Source: Silurus meridionalis
Lineage: Eukaryota; Chordata; Actinopteri; Siluriformes; Siluridae
Assembly: GCF_014805685.1 (NCBI RefSeq)
Contig: NC_060885.1
Span: 17,737,632-17,801,631 of the forward strand
Direction: 5' to 3'
Length of the DNA: 64,000 nucleotides
The notes under the pieces are model-generated. The model did no database searches. It saw only the letters and a program-made list of their open reading frames with translations, and was not told where the DNA came from. This document shows positions 24,141-37,261 of this stretch, in pieces. The translations under genes and the position numbers were made by a program. Every line of letters begins with the position of its first letter. Within the stretch, counting starts at the first letter, position 1.

Positions 24141-24291
24141 GAAGCAGGGGTCAGAGATGATATGGAATTCCTGGTACAGAGAGATTTGTGCTTTGATCAA
24201 GGGCCCAACATTGGCAGCTTGAACTCATTCAATGACTTTGAGATCAAAGACCCAAAGCCTTAACCACTGAGCCACCACTGATGACAAGCTT
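24141..24291 (-). mobile_element. tRNA-derived SINE, minus strand
   Basis: The minus strand reads gtggtggctcagtggttaag, an RNA polymerase III A box, then a degenerate B box (gagttcaagc) and the phrase caatgttgggcccttgatca common to fish tRNA-derived SINEs. The 3' tail is diverged near 24141. It lies just beyond the donor of zmat4 exon 4. Confidence 0.7.
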
Positions 24292-24454
24292 ATATCACAA
24301 AAGAACACGACCACAAACACCATGTTACTAAAGATTGTAAAACACACCATTACTTTTAATTGCCCATCTGCTCCCCATTCCCCAGTGTTCCCCTCTTTCA
24401 ACCATTTTCCTCCAACTATGGCAAGCTGCCTCATCTCGCAAACACGGAACTCAC

Positions 24455-24688
24455 CTGTGCTCTCGGTGGCATCCAGACTGCCTGCCAGTTGCTCCAGGAG
24501 CCGTGCCCTTGCTGCATTTCTTTTGTGCTTTTTGCCTTCATAATGTTGCTGTGCCATCAGTGGATTGTTGAACCAGGCACTGCAGAGGCAGCAGTACTTG
24601 CCTGCTTCGCCATTGTTGCCCATGGAGGGCCATGAAGGTGAAGGTGGTGGTGGTGGGTCTGTGGCCTGAGGGGTGCTTGCAGTTGAAT
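24455..24688 (-). CDS. zmat4: zmat4 fourth coding exon: proline-rich linker and zinc finger 3
   Basis: This 234-nt exon completes codon 120 (G|AT, Asp), encodes residues 121-197 and ends with the first base of codon 198. The acceptor is tctctacag|ATTC and the donor GCACAG|GTGAGT (phase 1). Residues 121-150 form a low-complexity Ser/Thr/Pro linker with a run of five prolines. Finger 3 follows: YCCLC, then H168 and H174, with the hallmark [19 protein letters not shown]. After the finger comes an Ala/Arg/Leu-rich helix ([11 protein letters not shown]). The linker diverges from the human one while the finger is nearly unchanged, as expected for a real orthologue. Confidence 0.94.
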
Positions 24689-25395
24689 CTGTAGAGACAA
24701 GGTCAAGATACCACAGAATTTCAATCCGTCTGCATGCGATGCACAACAAACATTCAGATAATTAGTGAAACATTGCTAAAACTGCCCCAGGTGTAAAATA
24801 CCCAGCTGAGATGTAGGTTAACAGAACACATGCACCTCTTCATAGACATATTTCTTTAGATGCTTTGGGATCTCTTTTATCATTTTGAAGGGACGAGTAC
24901 AGAAACTGTAGTCTTGCAGGTGACCCACTCTACATGTCACTACAGACCTGTTACCATGGTTTCAAACCCCAAAAGTGCCTATGGGACTTGACACTATTGC
25001 AGACAGAACCTGCATCTGCTGGAGAATAAAATTTGTCTAATTTCTAATTTACACAAAGCACTAGTGGAACAGGTAAAGAACAAAAACAAAGTGCAAAAAA
25101 AAAGAAAAAAAAAAAAATGATAATGAATCGAGAAGGCAGTGAAAGTGCAGCCTAGTGAAGGTTGCCAGGCACGCAGCAGTGGTTGCTAGGATATCAATTT
25201 GGACAGAAAAAAAGCTCCTGCATTTATAACGTATCAAATATAGAACTGTGTGTGCACTCCAGTTAGTCCATTTATGGCACCTAAACTGGAGGACATTTTA
25301 CCAATGCTACAATGACACTACAATGAGATGTTTCCACAGATTAAATATAATTGGTGAAAAGCCCTAAGATTAGTTTAAATGTGCTGACATACTAA

Positions 25396-25396
<1 letters not shown>

Positions 25397-25458
<62 letters not shown>
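25397..25458. repeat. (TG)31 microsatellite
   Basis: A pure TG dinucleotide run of 62 bp within intron 3, followed by gcatgc. It is a likely length-polymorphic marker. Confidence 0.95.
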
Positions 25459-25459
<1 letters not shown>

Positions 25460-28036
25460 ATGCTAATATTTTCAGAATGGAAAATACTGGTCAAAAAGCA
25501 ACTTAACACAATCTTTAAATAATCCTTGGACCTATGATTAAAACACATGGCATTAAATGTTGTTTATTTTTTTTGTTGGTAAGGTTGTGCTTAGTGCATT
25601 TACTTCATTAGTTAGTCATACCGAAACAAACACAAAGCCAAGAACACATAGTTACAGCTAGTATGCCTCTCTCTCCTCCTCTCACCACCCACAGTGCTGT
25701 TATGAGTGAGATGATTCAAACCAATGTGAATAGATCAAATGGAGTTTTCAAAAAGCTTTCTTTCACAATAAGAGATTTCATTATGATTACATGGTGTTAG
25801 GAACGTGTCTTTAGTTATTAAAAATGAACTAAGATTGAAATTTTAATATGTATTCAATTGTGGGGAAAATAAAAGGAGAATGGCAGCGAAAGGCTTACTC
25901 CTTCACGCTGACATTTCAGGTCAGCTTGCAAAAGAAGTAAGAAGAAAGCTGGACTCTACACTGTATCTCCTTCTGTCTCTTTTTTGCTATCTCTGCGGCA
26001 AGTACAATGCATGAGTAAGAGCTTCTCCCTATGAAAGCTTGGTCGTGCACTGTGGTACAGAACAGTATATTGGATGAGATGAGTTTGAAGTACAGATAGA
26101 TCGCAAAGAGATGATGATGGACTAGATAAAAGGCATCACTTCAACACTTAGCCTTAACTGTCACTACCACTGCACAACTATAACAACTGTCCTAAGCATA
26201 AAGTATGCATTTTAATGAAACATACTTTTGAATTTAATCTTTTGAACTCACTTGCCCTAATTTGTTTCACTGGTTCAACGATTCCTTAAAAGGCATCAAC
26301 AATGTTATCATTCTGTCTTCAAAAAAAAAGCAACATCTTTATTATAAACACATATAGATTTCAACACTGGATCTGCAATACATTTACAATTAAAATAGAA
26401 TTTCACACTGTAACACAACTCTTCCTAAAAGTAAAGTGGAAAGAAGTAAAGTAACAGATGTGCATGTTGATAAAGAATGCTCTGCTTCTACACCAGAGAT
26501 ATTTTGCTTGCAGGAAATTGCCAACTGATTAATGGAAATTGAGCTTAATAGCACTGACAGGCTAAATATATTCCATCTGAACTATAAGTGTTAGGCATCT
26601 CTGAACTGTCTTTGAAATAGAGCATAATCAAATATGGCCACGGAGCAAACTACATGAAAACAAATGTGCCACTCTGTGATTAAATGCAAACAAACCTACC
26701 CGCCTTGCTGCCAAGTTTTAGCATAACAACTCACAGCTTTTCCCAGCACTGGCTCATTTCCAGTCACAAAGTCTGAGGTGACTGAAGCATGCTTCTGAAA
26801 TCGATTTTGTCTCACTTTCACAGGTTCAGTTTTTTATTTATGATAGCCTCAATAATGCCAACATTAAGTGTTCTCAGTTAAAGTTTTGTTTCAAAACAAA
26901 CATCAGACGAGTTCTTGCTAAAGTGCTGATAACATTCATGAATAAGGCTTTATGGAACACAATGACATAATGACACCAAACACTCAGTTTCTAATGTATA
27001 GCTTAACTGCCGTAAGTATAACGTGCCATTTCACAAAGTAGGCCATTACACATAATTATAGTTAGACTGTGTTGTGACTGAGAAGCTGACATGCTTTTAA
27101 TGTTTAAATCATCGTACATTTTCCTGTCAAACAGAATGAACAAGTACTCAGAAAGCACTCCCTGTGGGTTCTGTACATTAAATGCTGCTGCATTTTCAAA
27201 CAGACTTTTTATGAGCAGGACCTGGAACTTCATAAACACACTGCCAAGATCTACTTCGTACTTGTGCTAATAGCATGTCCATGTCAATGCCATTTACATC
27301 TCACCTCATCACCAAATCCACTCAACATATAACAGCATTCCTACAAATGTTTCTATTGATCATACCTGTATTTCATTTCCATGTTAATATGTAGATGCTT
27401 CATTATTCTTTTGTATTTAATATACAGTATTAGCTAAAAAGAACAACCCTATACCCCAATAGTACCTCTGCTAATGCAATTATGTTAAAATCCTAAACCA
27501 TTCTTCTCTGACCCCTCTCATTAACAAGGTGTTTCCACATGTAGATATGCAGCTCACTTTCTTTCTTTTTTATTCTAGAAATGGTTGTAAATGGAAACCC
27601 CAGTTGATCAGTTTTTGAACTGCACGAAGCAGCCTGTGCCGTTGGCACATTGTTTACAGATTTTCTTTTATTCTGATATTTAATATAAAAACTAAATTGA
27701 CCCCTTTAGCTGCATGCAAACTACTATATTACTGGCTGGTTGAAAAACTCGAATGACTGGGCATGTGTGCAACTGTTCCTATTAAAGTGGTTAGTAAGCA
27801 GATATCACTTTTTTCAGGTTTTGGTTGCTTGATTTATGAACATTTATTTCATTTACAGTTCTGAGAGTTATTCAGTGATTTTCTGTTTCCTGACTTTGCA
27901 GTTACACCTAGCTCATTCCTGTGCCTACAAATTTGGTATTGTTAATAAAAAGATTCCACAGTTGGTGACAGTAAAAACTTTGGTAAAACTGAGCTGTATG
28001 ATGCCGGTGACCATTACAAGCATGTTGGTGGTGTTT

Positions 28037-28054
28037 AATATTAATATTAATATT

Positions 28055-28092
<38 letters not shown>
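28037..28092. repeat. (AATATT)n and (TCA)n microsatellite
   Basis: Short TAATAT repeats (28037-28056) lead into about twelve TCA repeats (28057-28092). The target-site duplication of the adjacent LINE starts at 28093, so the element inserted at the edge of this array. Confidence 0.9.
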
Positions 28093-28093
<1 letters not shown>

Positions 28094-28112
28094 AATAATC
28101 ATAATAATATAA

Positions 28113-29531
28113 CCCAGTCATTAGGGTTGCACAAGCCAGTGCACTCTTAGTGCCGGTACCAAGCCTGGATAAATGGTAAGGGTTGAGTTAGAAAGGACAG
28201 CCAGCATAAAACATGTGCCAAATCAAATATGCAGATCACGAATCAGATTTTCATACCGGATTGGTCGAGGCCCGGGTTACCAACGACTGCCACAGGTATC
28301 GTTAGCCAACAGGGTACCGGTGAAAATTGGGCTACTGTTGGCCGAAGGAGAAGGAGAAGAGGAAAGGAGAAGTGTAGAAGAGTGGAGGTTCGGGTTGGTA
28401 CTTTAAATGTTGGTACTATGACTGGTAAAGGGAGAGCGGTAGCTGATATGATTTAGAGGAGAAAGGTAGATATGTTGTGTGTTTAGGAGGCCAAGTGTAA
28501 AGGGAGTAAGGCCAGGAACATTGGAGGTGGGTTTAAACTGTTTTTTCATGGTGTGGATGAAAAAAATAAATGGTGTAGGGGTGATTCTAAAAGAAGAGAT
28601 TAGTAAGAGTGTAGTGGAGGTGAAGAGAGTTTCTTATAGGGTGATGATCGTGAAGCTGGAAGTTGAAGGGGTGATGATAAATGTCCTATTGAAGAGAAGG
28701 AAAAATTCTGAAGTGAGTTAGATGAAGTGGTGGAGAGTGTACCTAGAAATGAAAAATTAGTGATTGTGGCAGACTTTAATGGCCATGTATGTGATGGGAA
28801 CAGAGGGGTTGAGGAGGTAATGGGTAGGTATGGCCTTAAGGAGAGGAATGTAAAAGGGCAGATGGCAGTAGATTTTGCTAAAAGGATGGAAATGGCAGTG
28901 GTGATCACTTATTTTAAGAAGAAGGAGGAGCATAGGGTGGCATATAAGAGTGGAGAAAGGTGCACACAGGTGGACTATGTTCTACGTAGAAGATGCAACC
29001 TGAATGAGATTGGAGTTCAGGTACCTGGGGTTAACAGTGCAAAGTGATGGAAAGTGTGTTAGAGAAGTGAAGAAAAGATTGCAGGCTGGGTGGAGTACGT
29101 GGAGAAGAGTGGCGACTGCAGTGAGACCTGCGATGTTGTATGGTTTAGAGACAGTGGCATTGAGTAAAAAACAGGAGGTGGAGCTGGAGGTAGCAGAGCT
29201 GAAGATGTTGAGGTTTTAGTTGGGAGTGACAAGGATGGTTTAGGCTTAGAAATGAGTTTATTAAAGGAACAAGGTGAGCGAGGCGATATTGAGATTGTTT
29301 GGACATGTGCAGAGGAGGGACATGGGGTATATCGGTAGGAGAATGCTGAGGATGGAGCCACCAGGAAGGAGGAAAAGAGGAAGGCCAAAGAGGTTTATGG
29401 ATGTGGTGAGGGAAGACCATGCAGGTAGTTGGGTTGAAAGAGGCAGATGTAGAGGACAGAGTAGTATTGAGACGGATGATCCACTGTGGCAACCCCTAAT
29501 GGGAAAAGCCAAAAGAAGAAGAAGAAGAAGC
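28113..29531 (+). mobile_element. Internally deleted LINE with complete ends
   Basis: The copy is flanked by identical 20-bp sequences (28093-28112 and 29532-29551), a perfect target-site duplication. A leader (28113-28380) precedes an AP-type endonuclease region: RVGTLNVGTMTGKGR, then GGGFKLFFHGVDE, SYRVMIVKLEVEGVMINV, VIVADFNGHV, VDFAKRMEMAVV and TQVDYVLRRRCNL. At about 29010-29030 the frame jumps from the end of the endonuclease to the far C-terminus of the RT protein (EFRYLGLTVQSDGK, AMLYGLETVALSK, LFGHVQRRDMGYIGRRMLRM, GRRKRGRPKR). The RT catalytic core is deleted. The 3' end is an (AAG)n tail. Stops and shifts show it is dead. The clade (RTE-like or another APE LINE) is not certain. Confidence 0.85.
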
Positions 29532-29978
29532 TAATAATCATAATAATATAATGCAATCTGAATAATATGATAATCATTTGTGCACCTACTGCAATGGGTG
29601 CTATTACTCATTCATTTAATTATGTATCATTTTGATAACCACAATTAGCTACAGATTACTAGTTAGGAAATGTTTATTCTTTATATTTAAATCAAACAAA
29701 ATGTTAAAACAAACTACAATTATATGCAACATTCGGGGTCATTTTTAAAATTTATTCCTACACTACTTCCCTCAGTAATTAGCTGCTGTTCATGCATTTT
29801 ATATGAACTGTAGCTCTTTATAGTACACTTCTTATGTGGATAACGTTAAGAGAGAAAACGTTGCACAATAATGTTTCCTCTAGTGGAAGCTCTTCTGTTT
29901 CCTCTTGCCTCACAGACACACTTTTTACAATCTTGCTAATTGGTTTCCATGTCTCCACGGGTGAAGTACCTGTGTTGC

Positions 29979-31782
29979 GGTGGTGGACAGTAACGAAGTA
30001 AATGTAGTTTGTTACTGTACTTAAGTAGTTTTTTTGCATATCTGTACTTTACTCAAGTATTTCTGTTTGGGGAGACTTTTACTTTAACTTCACTACATTT
30101 CAAAGTCAAATATCTTACTTTTTACTTAGTAAAATCAGTTGTTCCTTTTTATTTATGAGCAGATAAAAGCTTAACACACAGCAATCCAACGATCAGGGTA
30201 GAGCGCACGCTCTGTTTAAACTTGTTTTGATTGCCGCTTGGTAGTTGTCGATTTAGGCGACATGTGCACCTGCCCAGTGCTGCAACTTGCTGGGGGGGTG
30301 GCACATAAAAAAATAAAAATAAAAATCGTTAATTGTTGTTTTTACCACTTATTTGCATGGTTGCATCATTTATTATATCATGTCACGGTAAATAAACCTG
30401 GCTGGGACTCGTTCGCAGAAGTTCCCTCACTCATGCACTCAGAAAGGAGAGGTGGGGTGATGTTACTTCAGTAAGAAGAGCTGAATCCAAATTAACATTA
30501 TGGATACCAAAAATGGTCTAAACCCTCAGGAGCCCAATTCAGAAAAAAAAGCAAAGAAGTAGGGGGAAACGTGCAAAAGATAATGGTGTGTGTGCAGCTC
30601 ATCTCTTGTTATGAGGATAGTATAGGCTAATGCATTTAATGCAATAGGCTAATAACTGTATATCACTTTATGATTTGTTGTTTTGCTGTGTTGCCTGCTC
30701 TCTGCCTGCAATATTTATTTTAGCTTGCATAACATTATCATTTATAGTGTGTAGTATATCATAATGTGTATAGCAACAAAACAATTACAACTTAAGTAGT
30801 CTATTTGGATTGTAGTTAAACTAGCATTTATTGATTTGGTTACCTTTAATTGAGGTGATGTCATAAAGGTTTTCTGTGATTGTACTGAAAAATCTTGAAC
30901 TGAGTTCAGTAAGGGGAATCTCCAGTGAAGCATAAAAGACTAATTTAAAGACATATATTATAAGGATAAAGATGTTGTATGTATCTTATGGCTACAATTA
31001 GCCGAGGAGTTTTATGGTTCTTGGTTCTGAGAGTTTAATAAATTGTAAACAATTACGTGTATTTACTTGTGCAATAAATGCATTTAGGGGTGATATTTAT
31101 ACATGAAATAAAGCTCTTAGAAATGTATCCAGATTTGTGGACTGCTCTGAGAATATGTTCTCACTCATCCAGTGATGGTAGATGAAGCAGAGAGGAGCTT
31201 ATTAAAGCTGAAACTCAATGGTGGAGACGTTTGGTCATGGCGTGGTTCACCCAGGGTGTCATTCAAGCTGGAACCACCATTGCCAGTTGGTGGTATCTAC
31301 TGAATATACAGTTCACCTTCAGTTCAACATCAAGGAGAACATTCTGTGAGGAATAAATGAGGGAGGAAAATCCTGACTTTAACTTGCCACTTTAACACCC
31401 GTGGCCTTATTTGTGCGATTTATTTAAGTCGTTGAAAATAAGGTTTTGGGCTCATGATCATTTTAACAGATATCAATCGGTGTTTTACTCATTAATATTA
31501 TTCTATTAATAGATTGGTGTGCTGAGAGTAACATTAAAGTCTTTTCACATAAACTGAGTTGATTTAGCAAAGAGTCTTGTGATAAAAATTATAATAGGAA
31601 CATTATAGCCATAATAATTTATAGTACTTGGATACTTAAGTACATTTGGAGGGAAATATTTTTGTACTTTTACTCAAGTAAAAGTTTAAAAGGAGCACTT
31701 TTACTTTTATTGGAGTAATATTTTGCATACTGTATCTCTACTTTTACTCAAGTACATGCTTTGTGTACTTCGTCCACCACTG
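29979..31782. mobile_element. DNA transposon with TGGTGGAC terminal inverted repeats
   Basis: The left end reads ggtggtggacagtaacgaag and the right end, reverse-complemented, cagtggtggacgaagtacac, so both share TGGTGGAC close to the edges (29981-29988 and 31772-31779). Subterminal segments are rich in the motif tactcaagta and its complement on both sides, as in a family of dispersed fish elements that I recall as hAT-like. The flanks (ctgtgttg and atctgttg) are only partly alike, so no target-site duplication is claimed. The interior of about 1.7 kb has no intact transposase; I could not recognise a domain in it. Confidence 0.6.
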
Positions 31783-31796
31783 ATCTGTTGTGCATA

Positions 31797-31985
31797 ATTC
31801 AATTAAATTCAATTTATATTGAATTATTTATTTACACAGTGCTTGCCACTATGCAGCTTTACAAAAATCAGGATGTTTTAGATCCATAATGAAAAAGCCC
31901 TGGGAAAACAGAGGTGGCAGCGGCAAGGAAAAAATACCCTGACATGACAATGGAAAGAAAAACCATGAAAGAAACCATGGACTCA
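31797..31985 (+). repeat. Dispersed teleost repeat, copy 2
   Basis: It starts with attcaattaaattcaattt, then cagtgcttgccactatgcag and aaaaaccatgaaagaaacc, a diverged version of the same dispersed repeat seen at 3717-3945. It is adjacent to the right end of the TGGTGGAC element. No coding capacity. Confidence 0.45.
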
Positions 31986-32992
31986 AACATAAATCTATGC
32001 TCTTCTAATCAAAAAGTATTTTTTTGTTTATTGTGGTACATGAGGGATTACTAGAGATGTCCCAGAATAATGCTTTGAAAACTGACACAAACAAGAATGA
32101 AAAGATTTTGTTAAATGGTACCTAATTGAAAATATTTGTAAATTAAAAAATATTATAATAAGATGTCCTAAATTACAAACATGTAGTAAGAAGTTACTTA
32201 GGTGGGATGTTCGTTATTTTATGTAAAAAAAATGTCCCCATTTGCACTAAACACTTTGTTTGTTTTTGCCATTTTTAGCAGGCAAAATGTCAGTATGTCC
32301 ATAGTATAGACATGGATAGATAGTTTTAAATTAATACAAATTCATAATTACAGCAGGTGTTTTTGCTGTACCTGGGACAAATCAGGTTAGCAATAAATAG
32401 TGTTAAAAAATATAACTTGTCTGGTCATTTGATTTAAGAACAGGAAGTCAAAATGAATATATGGATCATGTTGTTGTGTTATCAGAAAACAGAGCCCTAA
32501 GCCTTCCCTTAAACATTGATCCACGGCCACAAGAAATGCAGCAACAGGACCACAGCTTCGGCAAATCAGATAATCAAGCATTTAAAGTCTGAGAACAAGA
32601 TGAACAGCATGTTTTAAGTTAAATACTTAAATACGGAACTATGTAATGCTTTACTTTGCCAAAGACGAAAGCTAATCAACTAACCAGCTAACTCACCCAG
32701 CCATGCATGCTTAATTTCTACTTGCGGTTTCACCTTCCTTTTACTAATGATGAACAAGATATCAAATAATAATAATAAATATTAGGGCAAGTCATGTTTT
32801 TCCAGATGTTTTTCAGCTATCTAATTTCATAAGCATTCATTCATTTTTAATTGTTTTGTTTTTGACATCTTTCTATTATAATAATGGCGCAACCAGCAAA
32901 GTTTTGGAATAGACATGTACAGAAACGTTGCTATTGTTCAAATTAACATTACAGTTGTTTAATTCACATTATAATTGTTTAATTGTGGAATA

Positions 32993-33010
32993 TACAGTAT
33001 ATATACTGTA
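32993..33010. repeat. 18-bp perfect palindrome
   Basis: The sequence tacagtatatatactgta equals its own reverse complement. It follows a diverged tandem duplication (acattacagttgtttaatt and cacattataattgtttaatt). Its composition is AT-rich, so chance is plausible. Confidence 0.6.
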
Positions 33011-34199
33011 AGTCAAACAGTTTCTAGAAATGAGTTACTGTACAGTGTTATGCTCAGTTGTTTCTTTTTATATTATTAGACACAATCTTATCAATATTCT
33101 TTCACATAATTATCACAGATTAAATGGGGTTCTAAAGTAGCATTAACACTTCTGGGCAAGGTGTGTGTTGGCAAAAATATATAAGCGAATAAATGCGAAG
33201 AGGTGTTGTGCCTTTATTTGAGAGAATAAAAAAAAAGTGATAATTTGTGAAATAACAGTCCAATTTTACTTAAATGGTTGCAGTATATGATAATATCTAT
33301 TGGCAGAAGAGTAATAGCGTTAGTCTATTATCTGCTGCTGGGCTCACTTTTGAATCACAAGCTGAATGGAGTAGAATATTGCCTTTGGCATAAAGATTAA
33401 TGGTACTGTCAGGAAGCGTCAGCCCAGTGCATACTCACACTCACACTGACTGTGACCTAGGATGTCACCTCACACACCAACCTTATGAGAATATAGCCTA
33501 GTTCACAGCTAGTGCAAAAAAAAGAATAATATATTGTATACTGATCCAAATATAAAGAGGACAAATTGTATAAGTGTCATTGTAACTGTAGATAAAGATG
33601 CAGGCTTAGATATACAGCTGAGGAATGAAATGACATATGGTAACTTAGTAGAAGGTAGTAGTCTTGATGTGCTCATGTTCTTGTGGACTCCATGAGGTCT
33701 AGAGTTTGAATGCTTGAAGGGGCTTGTTTCAGTCTGAGTTAATTCTCAGAAAAGCGTCAGGCCAGCAGGTATTAAATAAGTCCTGCTTGTTGTTGGAGCT
33801 GCATGTCATGCAGGATTTACCTTTACGCGACACCAATCCCCTGCCCCTGTTTTTTTCGGGCCAACTCTGATTCAATTTCTTGGTGAAAGAGCACAACACA
33901 GAGCACTGAATTCCAGTCTGCTGAGTGTTTTACAGTGCATAATCACCTTCTGCATGCTATTTGCCCAGCTCCAGGGCTCTTCTAACCACAGATAAAATAC
34001 TGTATCCTTTACAGACCACCATTACAGTGCACGCTATAAGCATCTATTTGAATAGTTTATGAGAAACAAATTGCATTATATTTTATTTAACATAACCTCT
34101 GGCTTACACAGACATTACAGTGATCAAATGGCCCAGCGAGAAAAACACGGTATATTCATGTTAATTAATATGAATAAACATTGCTTATATGAATCTGAC

Positions 34200-34359
34200 C
34201 TGTGGGGGTAGGTATGCTGGGCTGCTCTCCCAGAACAAGGCGAACTCTCTTTGCATGCGTTTTACCCTGGTAGTGTGACTGAGCCACGATGGCAGATGTG
34301 AAGAACATATTGCAGAGCGTGCAGCATTTGTTCCTGTCCACCTCATTCTCAGCACTGTC
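34200..34359 (-). CDS. zmat4: zmat4 third coding exon: zinc finger 2
   Basis: This 160-nt exon encodes residues 67-119 plus the first base of codon 120. It begins [16 protein letters not shown] after the acceptor tcctacag and ends at CCCACAG|GTCAGA (phase 1). Finger 2 is C79, C82, H95, H101, followed by a basic stretch ([11 protein letters not shown]) and a short Pro/Thr linker. The phrase NKCCTLCNM and the pattern [17 protein letters not shown] are characteristic of ZMAT4. The larger open frame around it is intron read-through on the 5' side. Confidence 0.94.
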
Positions 34360-34769
34360 CTGTAGGAGGAGAGACAAGAGCAAGTTTGACTGATAAGGAA
34401 GCACAAGGGAAAAAAAAGGTTGCTTAGAAACTGGTGTGTGATTTAACATCAGAAAGGATGTGAAACTTCCAAAAAAAAGGCACAAAATGGGCTCATTACA
34501 ATAAATGTATGACAGTCCACTGTTAAAAGTCAACCTGTGGTCAAAATAATCGAAAAGAAAAATACGGATTTGACTAAACTTGTCTAAAAACTTCTGATCT
34601 GACAGAGTGAACATCAAACTTACTTATACTTATTTACACTTATTTATACTCATTAATTTTAAATGTAGAATAAGCTATATAATCATGGTTTATGACATTA
34701 TGTTTTGATTTAGTTTTGTTCTTTAAAAACCATTACAAGAAAAAAACTTGTGATTTTCATAATTAAGCA

Positions 34770-34770
<1 letters not shown>

Positions 34771-34809
<39 letters not shown>

Positions 34810-34812
34810 ATA
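34771..34812. repeat. (TAAA)n microsatellite
   Basis: About ten TAAA units over 42 bp, about 410 bp upstream of exon 3 in intron 2. Confidence 0.95.
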
Positions 34813-37261
34813 CAATAAGCAGCCAAGATGGTTTTATATGGTATTTCTCTGACCTCACTGTCTCTGGAGGAAGGACATTACAGTCTCGGGTCTGGCGCGC
34901 TCTCAGACGCCCAGTCTGCTCAGATCTGTGTCACCTCACTCACAGCCTTACTTACAAAACTAAGGAGGTCAGTCTTAAATAAATTTGATTCAAAGCAGTG
35001 CAAAAACTGCCCTGAGCACCTATTAAAAAACAAAGTACTTTGGGATTATCTATATATCTATCTATATGTCTAATGTTTTTGCTATTAAGCTCATTAATTG
35101 TAAATACATTCAATAGGGTTCAGAAATCAAAAACCACATGCTACAAAAAACTACATCTTAGCAAGAGCTTCGCAGCATTTTAAATATAGTCACATGTATC
35201 TATTATTTAGTATTATAAGCTTACAACAATCCTTATATAAACTAAATATAAGATTAAACCAAGTAATAATTGCGTTCTATTGGCAGAAGAATTTGCTCAT
35301 TATTTTGAACAATGATTCCAAAAAAAAAAAAACTCCAACAAAAAAACAAAAAGTGGTACCATTTCTCATATTTGGTTAATTATAATTTTATAATGCAGTG
35401 CATTGAAATTATTAGATTTTTTAAAATCTGAATATTCTAAAATATTTGAGATAACGATAGCAAAAGTTTAATATTATAAATAATGAATATTCAAGATTCT
35501 GCAGTAGGTCTCTATTTAAATGTAAGTAAATTTGTAATATTGCTAATTTTTGATACTGACTATGTTAACTGGTTTGTACAAAAGGTCAGCTTGCCCTCAT
35601 GCCTAACCTCTTTCATTAAAGCGTGTTCAAATGACACTGATGGATTTGATTTAAAAATGGATCATAAGGTTTCATACTAATGTGTTAAGTCCATGCCAGC
35701 TCGAATGCACACTGCTATTAAAGCAAAAGGGTTATATCAAATCCTAAAAACATTTATGTAAATATTCAAAACATTCTACTTTTTAATCAAGCTGTAACCT
35801 TTAATAAAAAGTGCTGTATTATTTAAAAAAAAGAAACCATTTTCACTAGTTCGCTCAGAGTTTTGGACACCACTGTATATACCAGACCTTTATTGATGTA
35901 GCTAATCCACATTGCTCTGGTGACCAGAGTCCACAGCAAAACAAAACAAACTAAAACAAAACAAATTGAATTTTATTACAGCATGTTGTTTTTCTTAGCT
36001 ACTTTCTAACACAGATGTGCTACAAATTATAGAGCATGATTCATAATTACTTGGATGCAAATATTTTGCCAGACACTGAAACAGACAAACACAGGGTGAC
36101 ACATTCGAAGATGCTGTTCCCAACTCACCACATTATTATCTTGTCAATCACTTATCTAACAGAAATAAACTTGCTAACTTGAAATGTATTGACTGAAAAA
36201 TATTTGTATATGGAAGAACAAGAATTAACTTGTTAAATGTGATTGAGGCTCAATAGATTGTCAAGATTATAAATTTTACATTAAGGCCAGATTTTTATAT
36301 AAACTAAATAAAAAATATATATAAAAACAATGCAGGATACTTACACCTGGTTTTATGTTGGATGGAGATTTTTGTTCAAATTTAATGCATAATTTGTAAC
36401 AGATTCCTAGTGTATTATCAGCTGTTTTCTCTGAAATAATGTTGTTTATAATCCAGAATAAGATGCCAGAACATCTTCAACCACCTCTCGTTTGCTCACT
36501 TTCTGTACTTACTTTTTTACCCTGTTTCCTAAAATGGAGGTGTTAAAAGGCATAAAACTCAACGCTGAAATGTGTCACCTGACAAGTCACACTCTTAAAG
36601 CTGTTATTTCCACTGCAGGGTGTTAGAGGGGTTTCAGGCATCCTATCCTCTTGTATAAGACTTTTTCTACACAACTGAGATTATTTCTTTTTTCTGTTAT
36701 CCTATGCCATCTGACTGTTTTCCCTCTGTTGCAAATGACAGACTATTTATCTGTTTGGCATCTTTTAGCTCTGCCATGACTGTTCATTGCCTTGTTGCCT
36801 GCATCTGAATTAACATTCCTTAATACTACAACAATACTAATACTTTTTCTACTGAGAATCAGAAAGGGGTTTTATTGCCATTGTGTGATGAATTCTTGGT
36901 GATAGAAATGTCTGGGTGCAATATATACATTTAAAAGAAGAAAGATTTGTACATAAATTTACTGTACAGTCATAATGACATGCAAAAAATACAAAACTAT
37001 TTGTGAAAATATACACTTTTACACACCAAAAAGGCCAGACTGCTATAATTAAATTATATTATACACACAGTAGACCTTTTTCATATAATCTGAATAAAAA
37101 CAATTTTGTTTTTTCATTAAATAGAGTTGAATATTAAGATCTGTAGCATGTGTAAGAAAAAAAGAGAGAGAGAAAAAATGTTGGGGTGGGTAAATTATCA
37201 TAATGTCCATAAATATGGAGAAAGAAACTTGCAAATATGTGCCAAATAATTAAATAAAAAC

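Larger units (their letters stand above)
15017..24454 (-). other. zmat4 intron 4
   Basis: This 9,438-bp intron runs from donor GTGAGT after exon 4 to acceptor ttgtag before exon 5. It holds most of the LTR retroelement material: a Tc1-like fragment, a solo LTR, a deleted gypsy, a Gmr1-like fragment, an LTR-like block and a SINE. I see nothing specific in 15017-15939, 16311-17915, 20086-20490 and 22312-24140. The last of these has a 15-bp tandem duplication at 23391-23420 and a GC-richer, low-repeat stretch at 22540-22960. Confidence 0.85.
24689..34199 (-). other. zmat4 intron 3
   Basis: This 9,511-bp intron joins exons 3 and 4. It contains a (GT)n tract, a deleted LINE, a TIR DNA element and a copy of a dispersed repeat. 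I see nothing specific in 24750-25396, 25459-28036, 29552-29978 and 31986-34199, apart from an 18-bp perfect palindrome at 32993-33010 and a roughly 20-bp tandem duplication just before it. Confidence 0.85.

Noticed and set aside
28055..28092. Trinucleotide run that might be mistaken for a CRISPR-like or regulatory array
   Set aside because: It is a simple TCA microsatellite with no spacers. No CRISPR, operon or bacterial feature is expected or seen in this eukaryotic DNA.
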